In this document: one piece after another, positions 25,638 through 34,887 of the stretch
How the letters are laid out: each line of letters begins with the position of its first letter
Numbering within the stretch: position 1 is the first letter of the stretch
Assembly (NCBI GenBank): GCA_002342415.1
Contig: DDPY01000045.1
Span: forward strand, 9,727-70,190
From: Prevotella sp. UBA2456
GTDB lineage: Bacteria > Bacteroidota > Bacteroidia > Bacteroidales > Bacteroidaceae
DNA length: 60,464 bases
Reading direction: 5' to 3'
Notes under the pieces: generated by a model
What the model saw: only the letters and a program-made list of their open reading frames with translations
Told to the model about the DNA's origin: nothing
Databases searched by the model: none
Position numbers and translations under genes: made by a program

Positions 25638-25679
25638 ACGGAATATTCTGTCGAAAAATTAACAGATATTCCGTTTTTT
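25638..25679 (-). terminator. Terminator after the peptidase operon
   Basis: CGGAATAT...ATATTCCG hairpin (stems CGGAATA-TTCTGT / ACAG-A-TATTCCG) with T/A runs on both sides, located 20 nt past the YhcH-like gene. It may work in both directions. Confidence 0.6.
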
Positions 25680-25698
25680 ACTCATAAATGAGTAGGAA

Positions 25699-26301
25699 TT
25701 ACTCCATATAATCCATTTTCACCACGATGACGCGGATGTTCTGGTCCTTCTTCTTGGTTGCTACCTTGGCGATGTGCCAGTCGCTGGGGAAGAAGATGAC
25801 AAACTGTCCGGCACGGACATTGAAGAAATGGGTCTTCGAGGGGTCATAGGTGTAGCGCATGACATCCTTCTTCTCGTCATAGGGGACGCTGACGGTACTT
25901 GACTCATGGTCAAGCAGGGCAAAGCCCTCCGTACCGCGAACCACCAGCTGGAAGTCGATTTTCTTCTTGTGGCTTTCCGTATTGCGCTTCTCAAGAGGCT
26001 GGTTCTGCGAGTCCTCTACGCTGGCTGTCAGGGTTGAGTTGGGAATGGGGTGCTTGCCCTTAGGGATGGCTTCAAGGTCAGTGTCGCGCAGCCATTGGAA
26101 AAGGGTTTCCCATTGCTTAGGGTTTTTCTTGTACTGCGAGTAGAACTCATTGACGTTAAGAGTCTTGTCGGGTTTTGCCTTGTTGAATCCGCAACGCCAC
26201 TCCCCCTGCTTGAGCCACTGGCGGGCATCTTTGTCAGTTTGTGCACTGGCCGCTATAGCCAGTACAGCCAATACCATACATGTGACGAGTCTTTTCATCA
26301 T
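25699..26301 (-). CDS. Exported YhcH/YjgK/YiaL-family protein
   Basis: A 200-aa protein with a signal peptide (MMKRLVTCMVLAVLAIAASA) and a cupin-like YhcH/YiaL (DUF386) domain: KKKIDFQLVVRGTEGFALLD, a central YDEKKDV strand and the end FFPSDWHIAKVA, where His is a likely metal ligand. Family members are linked to sugar (sialic acid or gulonate) catabolism, usually in the cytoplasm; a secreted version behind two peptidases is less usual. Its start overlaps the stop of the C1B peptidase (ATGA). Confidence 0.8.
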   Translation of the reverse strand: MMKRLVTCMVLAVLAIAASAQTDKDARQWLKQGEWRCGFNKAKPDKTLNVNEFYSQYKKNPKQWETLFQWLRDTDLEAIPKGKHPIPNSTLTASVEDSQNQPLEKRNTESHKKKIDFQLVVRGTEGFALLDHESSTVSVPYDEKKDVMRYTYDPSKTHFFNVRAGQFVIFFPSDWHIAKVATKKKDQNIRVIVVKMDYME

Positions 26302-27503
26302 TGCAGTCCTAACTTCTTACGAATGTCCTTGGGAATGGCGTTCTTGTTGATCATGAAGTCCATTGTGTTGAGCACGATGAAGTTCTTGGTCATATACCAG
26401 ATGCCCTTATAGTCACCGCTCTCGCCCCATGAGTTTTTCACCATGTAGTATTCACGGCCGTTCTGGTCTTTGGCCACACCGTAGATAAGCATACCGTGGT
26501 CGTCGGTCAGCTCCCAGTTGTCGAAACGCTCCTGACGTAACTCCTGTGTGGGGACAATCTCGGGAACGGTGCAACCCAGAGAGTCGATGATGTCGCGCTT
26601 CTTGGCGGGTGTCATCTTCAGCCATTTGGCCATATCGCTGCCTTGCAGGCTCTGAGTCTTCTTGGCATCGATGGCGTAGGCCAGTCCCTTACGGGTGAAG
26701 CCGTCTTCAGAGACGTCACCGCCCCAGGCAATCGTGTAACCCTGTTCAATGGCATGGTCGATGATGCGTTTCATCTCGTCGATGGGTACGTTGTAGCTCA
26801 GCGGATTGCGCCAGTTGTCTTGTACCTCAACGGCAAAACCCGTATAGAAGGGATGGTGAGTATAGCTGGTGATGCTCACGTAATCGTCGAAGTTGAGACC
26901 CAGTGAGGCGGCAAACGACTTCGGTGTATAGGTCTTTCCTTCATACGTGAAAGTCTCGGGACATTTGCCCAGATAAGCGTCGAGGATGCCCTGCAGGCCA
27001 ACCTTCCACTGGCCGGAAATCTTCTTGGCCTTGCTCTTGGAGATGGCATCGACATAGGGCTCCAGCAGCGAGAAGAACTCATTGAAATTGTTCAGTGAGT
27101 CGCCATAGAGCGAACCAGGGAACGGCATTGCTCCCTCGGGACAAATACCGTAGTGCTTCAGACAGTGAAGCGGATCTTCTGCCGAGCCGCCTTGTGCAAA
27201 CTGGCAGTCGCCATGCAGACGGACCACCTGAATGGCACGGTCCATGTAGGTTTTGTTGGCTACGAAACTCTCGCAGAGGTCGTAGGTCTTGCCGGTCTTC
27301 TTCAGAATCTCGGCTTCGAAGAAGGAGAGTGTGGAGTAGTCCCAGCACGTACCGGAGCGGTTCTGGTCTTTGATGCTGGTGATAGGATTCTCCTTGATAA
27401 CAGTGAATACGGGCTTGTTCTTGTTCTCAGACTCCTTTTTCTCTTGAGCCTGGGCACCTGTAGCAACAAAGGCCAGCAGGGCGAGTGTCATTAGTTTTTT
27501 CAT
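26298..27503 (-). CDS. Exported C1B-family cysteine aminopeptidase
   Basis: A 401-aa papain-clan peptidase of the bleomycin hydrolase/PepC type. The catalytic Cys lies in NRSGTCWDYSTLSF, His in DDHGMLIYG and Asn in VKNSWGESG. The start at 27503 gives a clear signal peptide (MKKLMTLALLAFVATGAQAQ); the longer frame would bury it, so the short form was chosen. Classic PepC is cytoplasmic and hexameric; Bacteroidales have periplasmic relatives that trim peptides. It follows the M24 aminopeptidase by only 5 nt and overlaps the YhcH-like gene by 4 nt, forming a three-gene operon. Confidence 0.88.
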   Translation of the reverse strand: MKKLMTLALLAFVATGAQAQEKKESENKNKPVFTVIKENPITSIKDQNRSGTCWDYSTLSFFEAEILKKTGKTYDLCESFVANKTYMDRAIQVVRLHGDCQFAQGGSAEDPLHCLKHYGICPEGAMPFPGSLYGDSLNNFNEFFSLLEPYVDAISKSKAKKISGQWKVGLQGILDAYLGKCPETFTYEGKTYTPKSFAASLGLNFDDYVSITSYTHHPFYTGFAVEVQDNWRNPLSYNVPIDEMKRIIDHAIEQGYTIAWGGDVSEDGFTRKGLAYAIDAKKTQSLQGSDMAKWLKMTPAKKRDIIDSLGCTVPEIVPTQELRQERFDNWELTDDHGMLIYGVAKDQNGREYYMVKNSWGESGDYKGIWYMTKNFIVLNTMDFMINKNAIPKDIRKKLGLQ

Positions 27504-27508
27504 AATCT

Positions 27509-28921
27509 TTAGTATTTTGAGTTTTTCGATGTTTCCATAAATGCTTCCAAGTCTGCTGGGTGGTAGGGGATGCGCTTCTGTCCCAGGAATCGACAACTGT
27601 CCTTGGTAATCAGTACGTCGTCCTCGATGCGGATGCCGCCAAAGTCCTTGTAGGTCTCAAGTAAATCGTAGTTGAGGAAGTCCTTGCAGTGTCCCTTGGA
27701 CCGCCACTCGTCGATAAGTGCGGGGATAAAGTAGATGCCTGGCTCGTCAGTGACCACAAAGCCTTCCTCCAGACGCCGGCCCATACGTAGGCAGTTGGTG
27801 CCGAACTGCTCCAGATTGGGGCGCGTCTCCTCGTCGAAGCCCACATAGATTTGGCCCAGTCCTTCCATATCGTGAACGTCCATACCCATCATGTGGCCCA
27901 GTCCGTGAGGCAGGAACATGGCATGGGCACCAGCCTGAACAGCCTCGTCCACGTCACCCTTCATCAGCCCGAGTTCCTTCAGCCGTTCTGCCATCATCCG
28001 GCAAACAGCAAAGTGTACATCCATGTATTTCACACCAGGCTTGGCTACTTGTAGTACGTAGTCGTGGCAGGCTTCAACAATACTGTATATCTCGAGCTGT
28101 CGCTGTGTGAACTTACCTGTGACAGGCATCGTGCGGGTGTGGTCTGAGCAATAGTCATCGAGCTCGCAACCCGCGTCACAGAGTGCCAGTCGTCCAGCCT
28201 CCAAGGGCCTCTCCGATGGATTGCCGTGCATAATCTCGCCGTGTTGGGAGAAGATGGTTGCAAAACTGGTTCCCCCTGCCAGCGAACGTGCAATACCATC
28301 CACCTGACCGCCAATAAACCGCTCCGTTACCCCCGGTTTGATGAGTAGCTGAGCGGTGGTGTGCATAGCATAGCCCACGTCGCAAGCATGGTCAATCGCT
28401 TCGATTTCCTGCGCTTCTTTAGTTGAACGCATCTTTACAACTGCTTGAATCAGAGCTAATGACGCTGCTTCTTTTTGTTTTGACGGATGAATGCCCAGCA
28501 GATCCATAATCTGTATCTTCGTATCGTGGCGATATGGAGGCAGGAAGTGTATGGCCTTGTCCTGAGCGTCATGATTGCTGCATACTTGGCGTAGGGCCGA
28601 AAGGGGTGCCGTCTTAGTGATGCCCACCTCGGCAGCCAAGTCGCTCACCGAGGGTGTGAAGCCCATCCAGACGATGTCTTCTACATCGATATCGTCGCCC
28701 AACAGCCATTCCTCGTCGTTGTCAATGTCAATGACTCCCACCAGCCCGTCGCGGTGCTGTCCGAAATAGTAGAGGAAGCAGGAGTCCTGTCGCATGGGGG
28801 CATAGGTATTGGCAGGATAGTTGTATGGAGCCTCGTTGTTGCCGAAGAGTATGATGGTTCCCTTGCCTACCAGCCGTTTCAGTTCCGCCCTACGACGGAT
28901 ATAAGTTTCTTTGTTGAACAT
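27509..28921 (-). CDS. Xaa-Pro aminopeptidase, M24B
   Basis: A 470-aa metallopeptidase removing N-terminal residues before proline. An AMP_N domain precedes the pita-bread M24 domain, whose metal ligands appear as Asp in LCDAGCELDDYCSDHTRT, His in LPHGLGHMMGMDVHD, Glu in VTDEPGIYF and Glu in GGIRIEDDVL. The start at 28921 was chosen over a TTG further upstream since the protein family begins MFNKETY-like and no signal peptide is present. First gene of the peptidase operon. Confidence 0.9.
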   Translation of the reverse strand: MFNKETYIRRRAELKRLVGKGTIILFGNNEAPYNYPANTYAPMRQDSCFLYYFGQHRDGLVGVIDIDNDEEWLLGDDIDVEDIVWMGFTPSVSDLAAEVGITKTAPLSALRQVCSNHDAQDKAIHFLPPYRHDTKIQIMDLLGIHPSKQKEAASLALIQAVVKMRSTKEAQEIEAIDHACDVGYAMHTTAQLLIKPGVTERFIGGQVDGIARSLAGGTSFATIFSQHGEIMHGNPSERPLEAGRLALCDAGCELDDYCSDHTRTMPVTGKFTQRQLEIYSIVEACHDYVLQVAKPGVKYMDVHFAVCRMMAERLKELGLMKGDVDEAVQAGAHAMFLPHGLGHMMGMDVHDMEGLGQIYVGFDEETRPNLEQFGTNCLRMGRRLEEGFVVTDEPGIYFIPALIDEWRSKGHCKDFLNYDLLETYKDFGGIRIEDDVLITKDSCRFLGQKRIPYHPADLEAFMETSKNSKY

Positions 28922-28950
28922 AGTATTCTTTTGTTTTGTTAGCATTAAAT

Positions 28951-28961
28951 GCTGCAAAATT
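28951..28961 (-). promoter_or_regulatory. -7 box of the peptidase operon
   Basis: TAATTTTGC on the minus strand, about 30 nt upstream of the M24 gene. Confidence 0.5.
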
Positions 28962-29011
28962 ACGAAATTATTGCCAATAATCCATTATCAGCACTCAATT
29001 ATTATATTTTT

Positions 29012-31843
29012 TTATTTGCATCGCTTTAATTCCTCTCGCAGGAATGGCGGTGTGAAGCCTTTCTTGCTCTTAGCCACCTGTTCGGGCGTGCCTGTCGAGA
29101 GCACCGTGCCTCCGTTGCGGCCACCTTCCGGTCCCATGTCGATGATGTGGTCTGCCAGTTTGATGACATCCAAGTTGTGCTCAATGATGATGACCGTATT
29201 GCCTCGGTCCACCAGTTTCTGGAGTACGTCCATCAGGATGCGGATGTCCTCGAAGTGTAGTCCTGTAGTCGGTTCGTCCAGGATGTAGAGTGTCTTGCCC
29301 GTATCTTTCTTGGATAGTTCGGTGGCCAGTTTCACACGTTGGCTTTCGCCGCCTGAGAGCGTGGTTGAGGGCTGCCCCAGCTTGATATATCCCAGTCCGA
29401 CATCTTGGATGGTCTTGATTTTGCGAAGTATGTCTGGCACATTCTCAAAGAACTCAATGGCCTGATTGATAGTCATATCCAGCACGTCGGCTATCGACTT
29501 GCCCTTGAAGCGTACTTCCAAGGTCTCGCGGTTATAGCGCTTGCCGTGACACTCCTCGCAGGGCACCTGTATGTCGGGCAGGAAGTTCATCTCGATGGTC
29601 TTGTATCCGTTGCCGCCACACGTCTCGCAGCGTCCACCCTTGACATTGAACGAGAAGCGTCCGGGTTTGTAGCCGCGAATCTGTGCCTCGGGCAGGTTGA
29701 CAAACAGTGAGCGGATGTCGCTGAACACCCCCGTATAGGTGGCGGGATTCGAACGGGGAGTGCGCCCGATAGGACTCTGGTCTACGTTCACCACCTTGTC
29801 TATATGTTCCAGTCCCTCTATCGAGTCGTAGGGCATGGGTGCCTGTAGCGAGCGGTAGAAGTGTTTCGACAGGATGGGGTAGAGGGTCTCGTTGATGAGC
29901 GTCGATTTGCCGGAGCCAGACACACCCGTAACCACAATGAGCTTGCCTAATGGAAATTCCACGTCTACATTCTTCAGGTTGTTGCCCCTGCATCCATGCA
30001 GTACCAGCGACTGCCCGTTGCCTTTGCGTCGTTTGGCAGGCAGGGCAATCTGCATTTTCCCGTTCAGGTATTGGGCAGTAATGGTGTCCGTCTTCAGCAT
30101 GTCGTCGACCGTGCCTTGAAAGACCACCTCGCCGCCCTTGCGCCCTGCCTTCGGGCCAATATCAACGATATAGTCGGCATTTAGCATCATGTCTTTGTCG
30201 TGCTCCACAACGATAACCGTATTTCCTATGTCGCGGAGTTCCTTCAGCGACTTGATCAGGCGGTCGTTGTCACGCTGGTGCAGGCCAATGGAAGGCTCGT
30301 CGAGGATATATAGCACGTTCACCAGCTGCGAACCAATCTGTGTGGCCAGTCGGATACGCTGGCTCTCACCGCCCGACAGGGAGGCCGACTGGCGGTTTAG
30401 TGCCAGATAGTCTAATCCTACGTCTAACAGGAAGTCCAGACGTGTGCGTATCTCCTTCAGTATCTCTGCTGCAATCTGGCGCTGCTGGCTGTCTAAGTGC
30501 TCTTCACAGTCGTCCAGCCATTGTCGCAAGTCTGTCAGGTCCATATTGGCCAGTTCGGAGATGTTCTTGTCCCACACCTTGTATGCCAGTGCCTCGCGGT
30601 GGAGCCGTTGTCCTTTGCATTCCGGACATTGACATTCGGCCAGAAACTGGTCTGCCCATTTGTGTCCGCTGCTGGAGTCGTCGTTTTCCATTACGGAACG
30701 CAGATATTTCACCACACCGTCGAAGTCGACGAAATAGTCGCTTGAGGTATGAACCAGTTCTTTGTCAATACGAACGCTTTCCAGTGATCCGTACAGTATC
30801 TCGTTCAGTGCCTCTTCTGGGATGTCTGCAATAGGTGTCTTTACGTTACAGTCGTATTTGTGTAGGATGGCATCTATCTGCCAGAATATCATCTGGTTCT
30901 TGTATTTCCCTAAAGGAATGATTCCGCCTTCGTGGATGCTGTGCTTGCGGTTGGGTATGACTTTTTCCAAGTCTATCTCGTTGATGTATCCCAAGCCCTT
31001 ACAGCGTGGACAGGCTCCTTGAGGCGAGTTGAATGAGAAGGTGTTAGGGGCGGGGTCGGCATAGGAGATACCTGTTGTGGGACACATCAGACGTTTGGAG
31101 AAGTGTTTCACCTCTCCAGTCTCATAGTCCATAATCATCAGCAGTCCTTCGCCTTGCTTCATTGCTATCTGGACGGTTTTCTTCAGTCGGTCGTCCGCCG
31201 TTTGCTTTACTGCCAGACGGTCTATTACCACCTCAATATCATGGTTTTTGTAACGGTCTACTTTCATGCCTTGCCGAATTTCCACCACCTCACCGTCTAT
31301 ACGTATGTGGAGATAGCCTTTGCGCCGCATCGATTCAAACAACTCGCGGTAGTGGCCCTTACGGTTGCGCACCAATGGAGCCAGGATGAGTATCTTTCGG
31401 CCTGCATAGTTGTTCACTATCATGTCGATGACTTTCTCCTCGGTGTATTTCACCATTGGTTCCCCTGTCATATAGCTGTAAGCCTTGCTTGCCCTTGCAA
31501 AGAGCAGGCGCATGTAGTCGTAGACTTCTGTAGTGGTGCCTACCGTAGAGCGTGGATTCTTATTGGTTGTCTTCTGCTCGATGCTGATGACGGGCGAAAG
31601 ACCCGTAATCTTGTCTACATCAGGGCGTTCCATTCCACCGAGGAAATTGCGGGCATAGGCCGAAAAGGTTTCGATGTAGCGCCGCTGGCCTTCGGCAAAG
31701 ATGGTGTCGAATGCTAAACTCGACTTTCCCGAACCGCTCAGTCCGGTGATGACAGTCAGCGACTGGCGAGGAATTTCTACATCAATATTCTTCAGGTTAT
31801 GTACACGCGCGCCCCAGACATTGATTTTGTTATCGTTGTTCAT
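29012..31843 (-). CDS. uvrA: Excinuclease ABC subunit A
   Basis: A 943-aa damage-recognition ATPase of nucleotide excision repair, working with UvrB. Two ABC modules are seen: Walker A GLSGSGKSSLAFDTI near residue 33 and GVSGSGKSTLINET near residue 647, each with an LSGGESQR signature. Zinc modules appear as CPRC/CPEC pairs and CETCGGNG...CEECHGKRY. Length is normal. The start overlaps the stop of the CHU_C-domain gene by 4 nt, so the repair gene is expressed together with an exported protein, an unusual partnership. Confidence 0.97.
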   Translation of the reverse strand: MNNDNKINVWGARVHNLKNIDVEIPRQSLTVITGLSGSGKSSLAFDTIFAEGQRRYIETFSAYARNFLGGMERPDVDKITGLSPVISIEQKTTNKNPRSTVGTTTEVYDYMRLLFARASKAYSYMTGEPMVKYTEEKVIDMIVNNYAGRKILILAPLVRNRKGHYRELFESMRRKGYLHIRIDGEVVEIRQGMKVDRYKNHDIEVVIDRLAVKQTADDRLKKTVQIAMKQGEGLLMIMDYETGEVKHFSKRLMCPTTGISYADPAPNTFSFNSPQGACPRCKGLGYINEIDLEKVIPNRKHSIHEGGIIPLGKYKNQMIFWQIDAILHKYDCNVKTPIADIPEEALNEILYGSLESVRIDKELVHTSSDYFVDFDGVVKYLRSVMENDDSSSGHKWADQFLAECQCPECKGQRLHREALAYKVWDKNISELANMDLTDLRQWLDDCEEHLDSQQRQIAAEILKEIRTRLDFLLDVGLDYLALNRQSASLSGGESQRIRLATQIGSQLVNVLYILDEPSIGLHQRDNDRLIKSLKELRDIGNTVIVVEHDKDMMLNADYIVDIGPKAGRKGGEVVFQGTVDDMLKTDTITAQYLNGKMQIALPAKRRKGNGQSLVLHGCRGNNLKNVDVEFPLGKLIVVTGVSGSGKSTLINETLYPILSKHFYRSLQAPMPYDSIEGLEHIDKVVNVDQSPIGRTPRSNPATYTGVFSDIRSLFVNLPEAQIRGYKPGRFSFNVKGGRCETCGGNGYKTIEMNFLPDIQVPCEECHGKRYNRETLEVRFKGKSIADVLDMTINQAIEFFENVPDILRKIKTIQDVGLGYIKLGQPSTTLSGGESQRVKLATELSKKDTGKTLYILDEPTTGLHFEDIRILMDVLQKLVDRGNTVIIIEHNLDVIKLADHIIDMGPEGGRNGGTVLSTGTPEQVAKSKKGFTPPFLREELKRCK

Positions 31844-32541
31844 TCTTGGCCCTCCGTGCTGTTAGTTAGATTATTATACCTGCGTATCAGGTTCACGTCA
31901 CGCCTTATGTTGTATTCCCTGCCGTCGGCTCCACGTGCCTTTACCACTACGAAATAGACGCCGTCCTTGACGGGCGAGCCATGGAAAGTACCGTCCCAAC
32001 CGCTCTTCTCGTTGATATAGTCTGTCCATTCGTAAAGCTTCTGTCCCCAGCGGTTGAAGATGTAGGCATGAAACTCCACAATGCTCTTATGGTTTTCCTT
32101 TGCCTGGTAATAGTCGTTGACCAGGTCGTTGTTGGGCGAGAAGGCATTGGGCATCTCCAAATGACTGTCGCTGATGGTAATGACGATGGCTCCCGAGTCG
32201 ATGGGTTCGTTGCCTAACATGGCACGCACCTTTACTTCCGTATCACCTGCGTCCCTGAAGTCATATTCCGTCGACTCCTCGTAGCGTGTGACCTGGGTAA
32301 CGCCATCCTTGCCCTGATGGGTGAAGTGCCACTCAATGGTAGCGCCAGCGTCCAATGCCGAGACATTGGTAGTGAATGTTACGTGTAGGGGAGCCTCTTC
32401 GGTGAAATTGTCTGTTTTCGATTCCATGACCCCTTTCGTATTCGTATACGTAGCTGTAATCTCCATATCTTCTGCCCATGAGGCTATGGGGGTACATCCT
32501 GTTAGTGATAAAAGGATAAATTTGATAATTTTCGTCTTCAT
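31840..32541 (-). CDS. CHU_C-domain exported protein (T9SS-type)
   Basis: A 233-aa protein with a signal peptide ending near SWA. A PKD-like beta domain is followed by the gliding-motility-associated CHU_C C-terminal region (MPNAFSPNNDLVND, then YIFNRWGQKLYEW and SGWDGTFHGSPVKDGVYFVVV). This domain is a type B sorting signal for the type IX secretion system. After it the sequence continues for about 35 residues, longer than the usual termination. It is translationally coupled to uvrA. Confidence 0.8.
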   Translation of the reverse strand: MKTKIIKFILLSLTGCTPIASWAEDMEITATYTNTKGVMESKTDNFTEEAPLHVTFTTNVSALDAGATIEWHFTHQGKDGVTQVTRYEESTEYDFRDAGDTEVKVRAMLGNEPIDSGAIVITISDSHLEMPNAFSPNNDLVNDYYQAKENHKSIVEFHAYIFNRWGQKLYEWTDYINEKSGWDGTFHGSPVKDGVYFVVVKARGADGREYNIRRDVNLIRRYNNLTNSTEGQE

Positions 32542-32556
32542 TATGAGATAATTTGT

Positions 32557-32565
32557 GCAAAATTA
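32557..32565 (-). promoter_or_regulatory. -7 box for the CHU_C-uvrA unit
   Basis: TAATTTTGC on the minus strand, 16 nt from the start codon at 32541. Confidence 0.6.
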
Positions 32566-32598
32566 CTGAAAAAAGTAGAACTTCCGCATCTTTTTTTG

Positions 32599-32607
32599 TA
32601 ATTTTGT
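32599..32607 (+). promoter_or_regulatory. -7 box for the LysM protein
   Basis: TAATTTTGT 28 nt upstream of the start at 32635, divergent from the previous promoter. Confidence 0.55.
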
Positions 32608-32634
32608 AGCGCAAAACGGAAAAAATATCATTTT

Positions 32635-34020
32635 ATGAAACAAATATGGAGATTTTTACTGCTGTTTTCTGTCTGTTCCCTGACAGTAGAGACAGCATGT
32701 TCGCAAGCGCAGATTTTTAAGGATTTGCATGAGGTAAAGCGTAAGGAGACCATCTTTGGCATTGCCCGTGACAATGGGTTGACCGTTCAGGAACTCATCA
32801 ATGCCAACCCGGAGATGAACCAACCGGGCTATGAACTGAAGAAGGGCGATGTCGTCAAGATACCCTTCCGCAAGGGTGAGAAGGTGCCCCAGATACAGGA
32901 AAACTATGCGCCCTCGCTCAACCAGTCGTCAGCGGCTGCCCAGCAGGCGTCCGGCGATATGCGTCGTCGCGAAATCCGTGTGGGAATCATGTTGCCTCTG
33001 CACAAGCAGAACGGCGATGGTCGCCGCATGGTGGAGTACTATCGCGGAGTGCTGATGGCCTGCGACAGTCTGAAAGCTAATGGCGTCTCTACAGACATCC
33101 GTGCCTGGAATGTGGCCGAGGATACCGACATCCGTCAGATTCTGCGCGACCCGCAGGCTGCCACCCGCGACCTGATTATCGGTCCGCTCTACGACAAGCA
33201 TATCAAAGCGCTGTCCGATTTTGCCAAGACTCGCAACATCCGGGTACTGATACCTTTCTCTACCAAGTCTACCGAGGTCTACGACAATGGCAATCTGTTT
33301 CAGGTCTATCAGAACGGCAATGCCCAGAACGAGGCTTTTGTCTTCCGTTTCTATCAGCGATTCAAGGACTGTCATCCTGTCATCATCGATTGTAATGACA
33401 CGACGAGCACCAAGTCGGGCTTCACCGGCTCACTGCGCAGAAAGCTCGAACAGGAGGGCATTGTCTATTCCATCACCAACCTGAGATCGTCGGAGGCGAT
33501 GTTCCAGAAGTGTTTCTCTGCCACCAAGCGAAACGTGGTCATCCTCAATACCAGCCGTTCGTCCGAACTCAGCGTGGCCTTTGCCAAGCTCAACGGAATG
33601 ATGCTTAACAATCCCAACTTGCAGATTTCCATGTTTGGATACCCGGAGTGGTTGCAGTATGTACGTTCCCATCTGGAGAATTTCTATAAGTTCGACACCT
33701 ATGTGCCCTCTACCTATTATTTGAATCCCCTCTCTCCGCGCTCTGAGCGCATCAGGCAGAAGTATCGCTGGAATTTCCATCAGGATATGCAGAACTATCC
33801 TCAGCGATTTGCTGTCACGGGCTTCGACCATGCCTTCTTCTTCATCAAGGGCATGCATCTCTATGGTAGTCGGTTTACCGGTGCCTCGGGCATGGTGGGC
33901 TATTCGCCTATCCAGACCCCCCTCCACTTCGAGCGTATTGGCAATGGAGGCATGCTCAACCGTTCGCTCCTCTTCGTCCACTATCAGAAGAACCATCGGA
34001 TAGAGACCATCACCTTTTAA
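32635..34020 (+). CDS. LysM plus periplasmic-binding-fold protein
   Basis: A 461-aa exported protein with a signal peptide in the first 24 residues. A LysM domain (about 33-78: VKRKETIFGIARDNGLTVQE and NPGYELKKGDVVKIP-like end) binds glycan, and a type I periplasmic-binding-protein fold (about 105-450: REIRVGIMLPLHKQNGDGR onward) resembles the ligand receptors of ABC transporters or LpoA-like activators. No permease lies next to it, so a role in cell-wall synthesis or sensing is more likely than import; this is an inference. The barrel gene follows closely. Confidence 0.75.
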   Translation: MKQIWRFLLLFSVCSLTVETACSQAQIFKDLHEVKRKETIFGIARDNGLTVQELINANPEMNQPGYELKKGDVVKIPFRKGEKVPQIQENYAPSLNQSSAAAQQASGDMRRREIRVGIMLPLHKQNGDGRRMVEYYRGVLMACDSLKANGVSTDIRAWNVAEDTDIRQILRDPQAATRDLIIGPLYDKHIKALSDFAKTRNIRVLIPFSTKSTEVYDNGNLFQVYQNGNAQNEAFVFRFYQRFKDCHPVIIDCNDTTSTKSGFTGSLRRKLEQEGIVYSITNLRSSEAMFQKCFSATKRNVVILNTSRSSELSVAFAKLNGMMLNNPNLQISMFGYPEWLQYVRSHLENFYKFDTYVPSTYYLNPLSPRSERIRQKYRWNFHQDMQNYPQRFAVTGFDHAFFFIKGMHLYGSRFTGASGMVGYSPIQTPLHFERIGNGGMLNRSLLFVHYQKNHRIETITF

Positions 34021-34026
34021 GTTCTA

Positions 34027-34866
34027 ATGGTAATTATAAAGCAAGAAATGATGTCGTATATATATAATAAGGTGGGAAGCAAGCTGCGAGTGCTATTACC
34101 CTTATGCCTGTTTCTCCTGTTATCCCTCTCGGCGCGGGCTCAGGTCGGCGAATATCGTAACGATCTGGCTATCGGTGTCAATGGCGGTTATCTGATGAAC
34201 CGCATATCCTTCCAGCCCGATATACCTCAGTCCATCATGGGTGGACTTACGGGGGGACTCTCCATTCGCTATACCTGTGAGAAATATTTCAGCAGCATCT
34301 GTGCTATTGCTGCCGAGATTAACTATAGTCAGATGGGGTGGAAAGAACAAATTCTCGATCTGGACAACCAGCCCGTGATCAATCAGGATACGGGCGTCGC
34401 CGAGGAGTACAGCCGTCGCATCACCTACATTCAGGTGCCGCTGTTGGCGCGTTTGGGATGGGGTAGGGAGCGCAAGGGCTTTCAGGCCTTCGTCCAGATT
34501 GGTCCTCAGTTGGGTTTCTACCTGAACGAGTCGACCAACTGCAACTTCGATATTGACCATCCCAATACGAGCGACCGTGCGTCGAAGCTCTCCGGCCCGT
34601 CCATCGGTGGGACCGTGTATTCAGACATGTATCACAAACCCGTCGAGAAGAAGTTCGACTATGGTATCACTGGTGGTGCAGGTCTTGAGTTCTCGCATCC
34701 GAAGATAGGACACATCCTCATGGAGGCTCGCTACTATTTCGGTCTTGGCAATATCTATGGCAATTCAAAGCAAGACTATTTTGGAAAGTCCAATCACGGC
34801 ACCATCATCATCAAGATGAGCTATCTGTTCGACATCATCAAGACCAAGAATGATAAAATCAAGTAA
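34027..34866 (+). CDS. PorT-like outer-membrane beta-barrel protein
   Basis: A 279-aa protein with a signal peptide (LLPLCLFLLLSLSARAQ) and alternating beta strands of a PorT/outer-membrane-barrel family, ending with the typical aromatic strand (IIIKMSYLFDII). It begins 6 nt after the LysM gene, so it is probably co-transcribed. An internal ATG at 34048 would also leave an intact signal peptide. Partner function is not evident. Confidence 0.75.
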   Translation: MVIIKQEMMSYIYNKVGSKLRVLLPLCLFLLLSLSARAQVGEYRNDLAIGVNGGYLMNRISFQPDIPQSIMGGLTGGLSIRYTCEKYFSSICAIAAEINYSQMGWKEQILDLDNQPVINQDTGVAEEYSRRITYIQVPLLARLGWGRERKGFQAFVQIGPQLGFYLNESTNCNFDIDHPNTSDRASKLSGPSIGGTVYSDMYHKPVEKKFDYGITGGAGLEFSHPKIGHILMEARYYFGLGNIYGNSKQDYFGKSNHGTIIIKMSYLFDIIKTKNDKIK

Positions 34867-34887
34867 TAACATTAAATAATTGAAATC

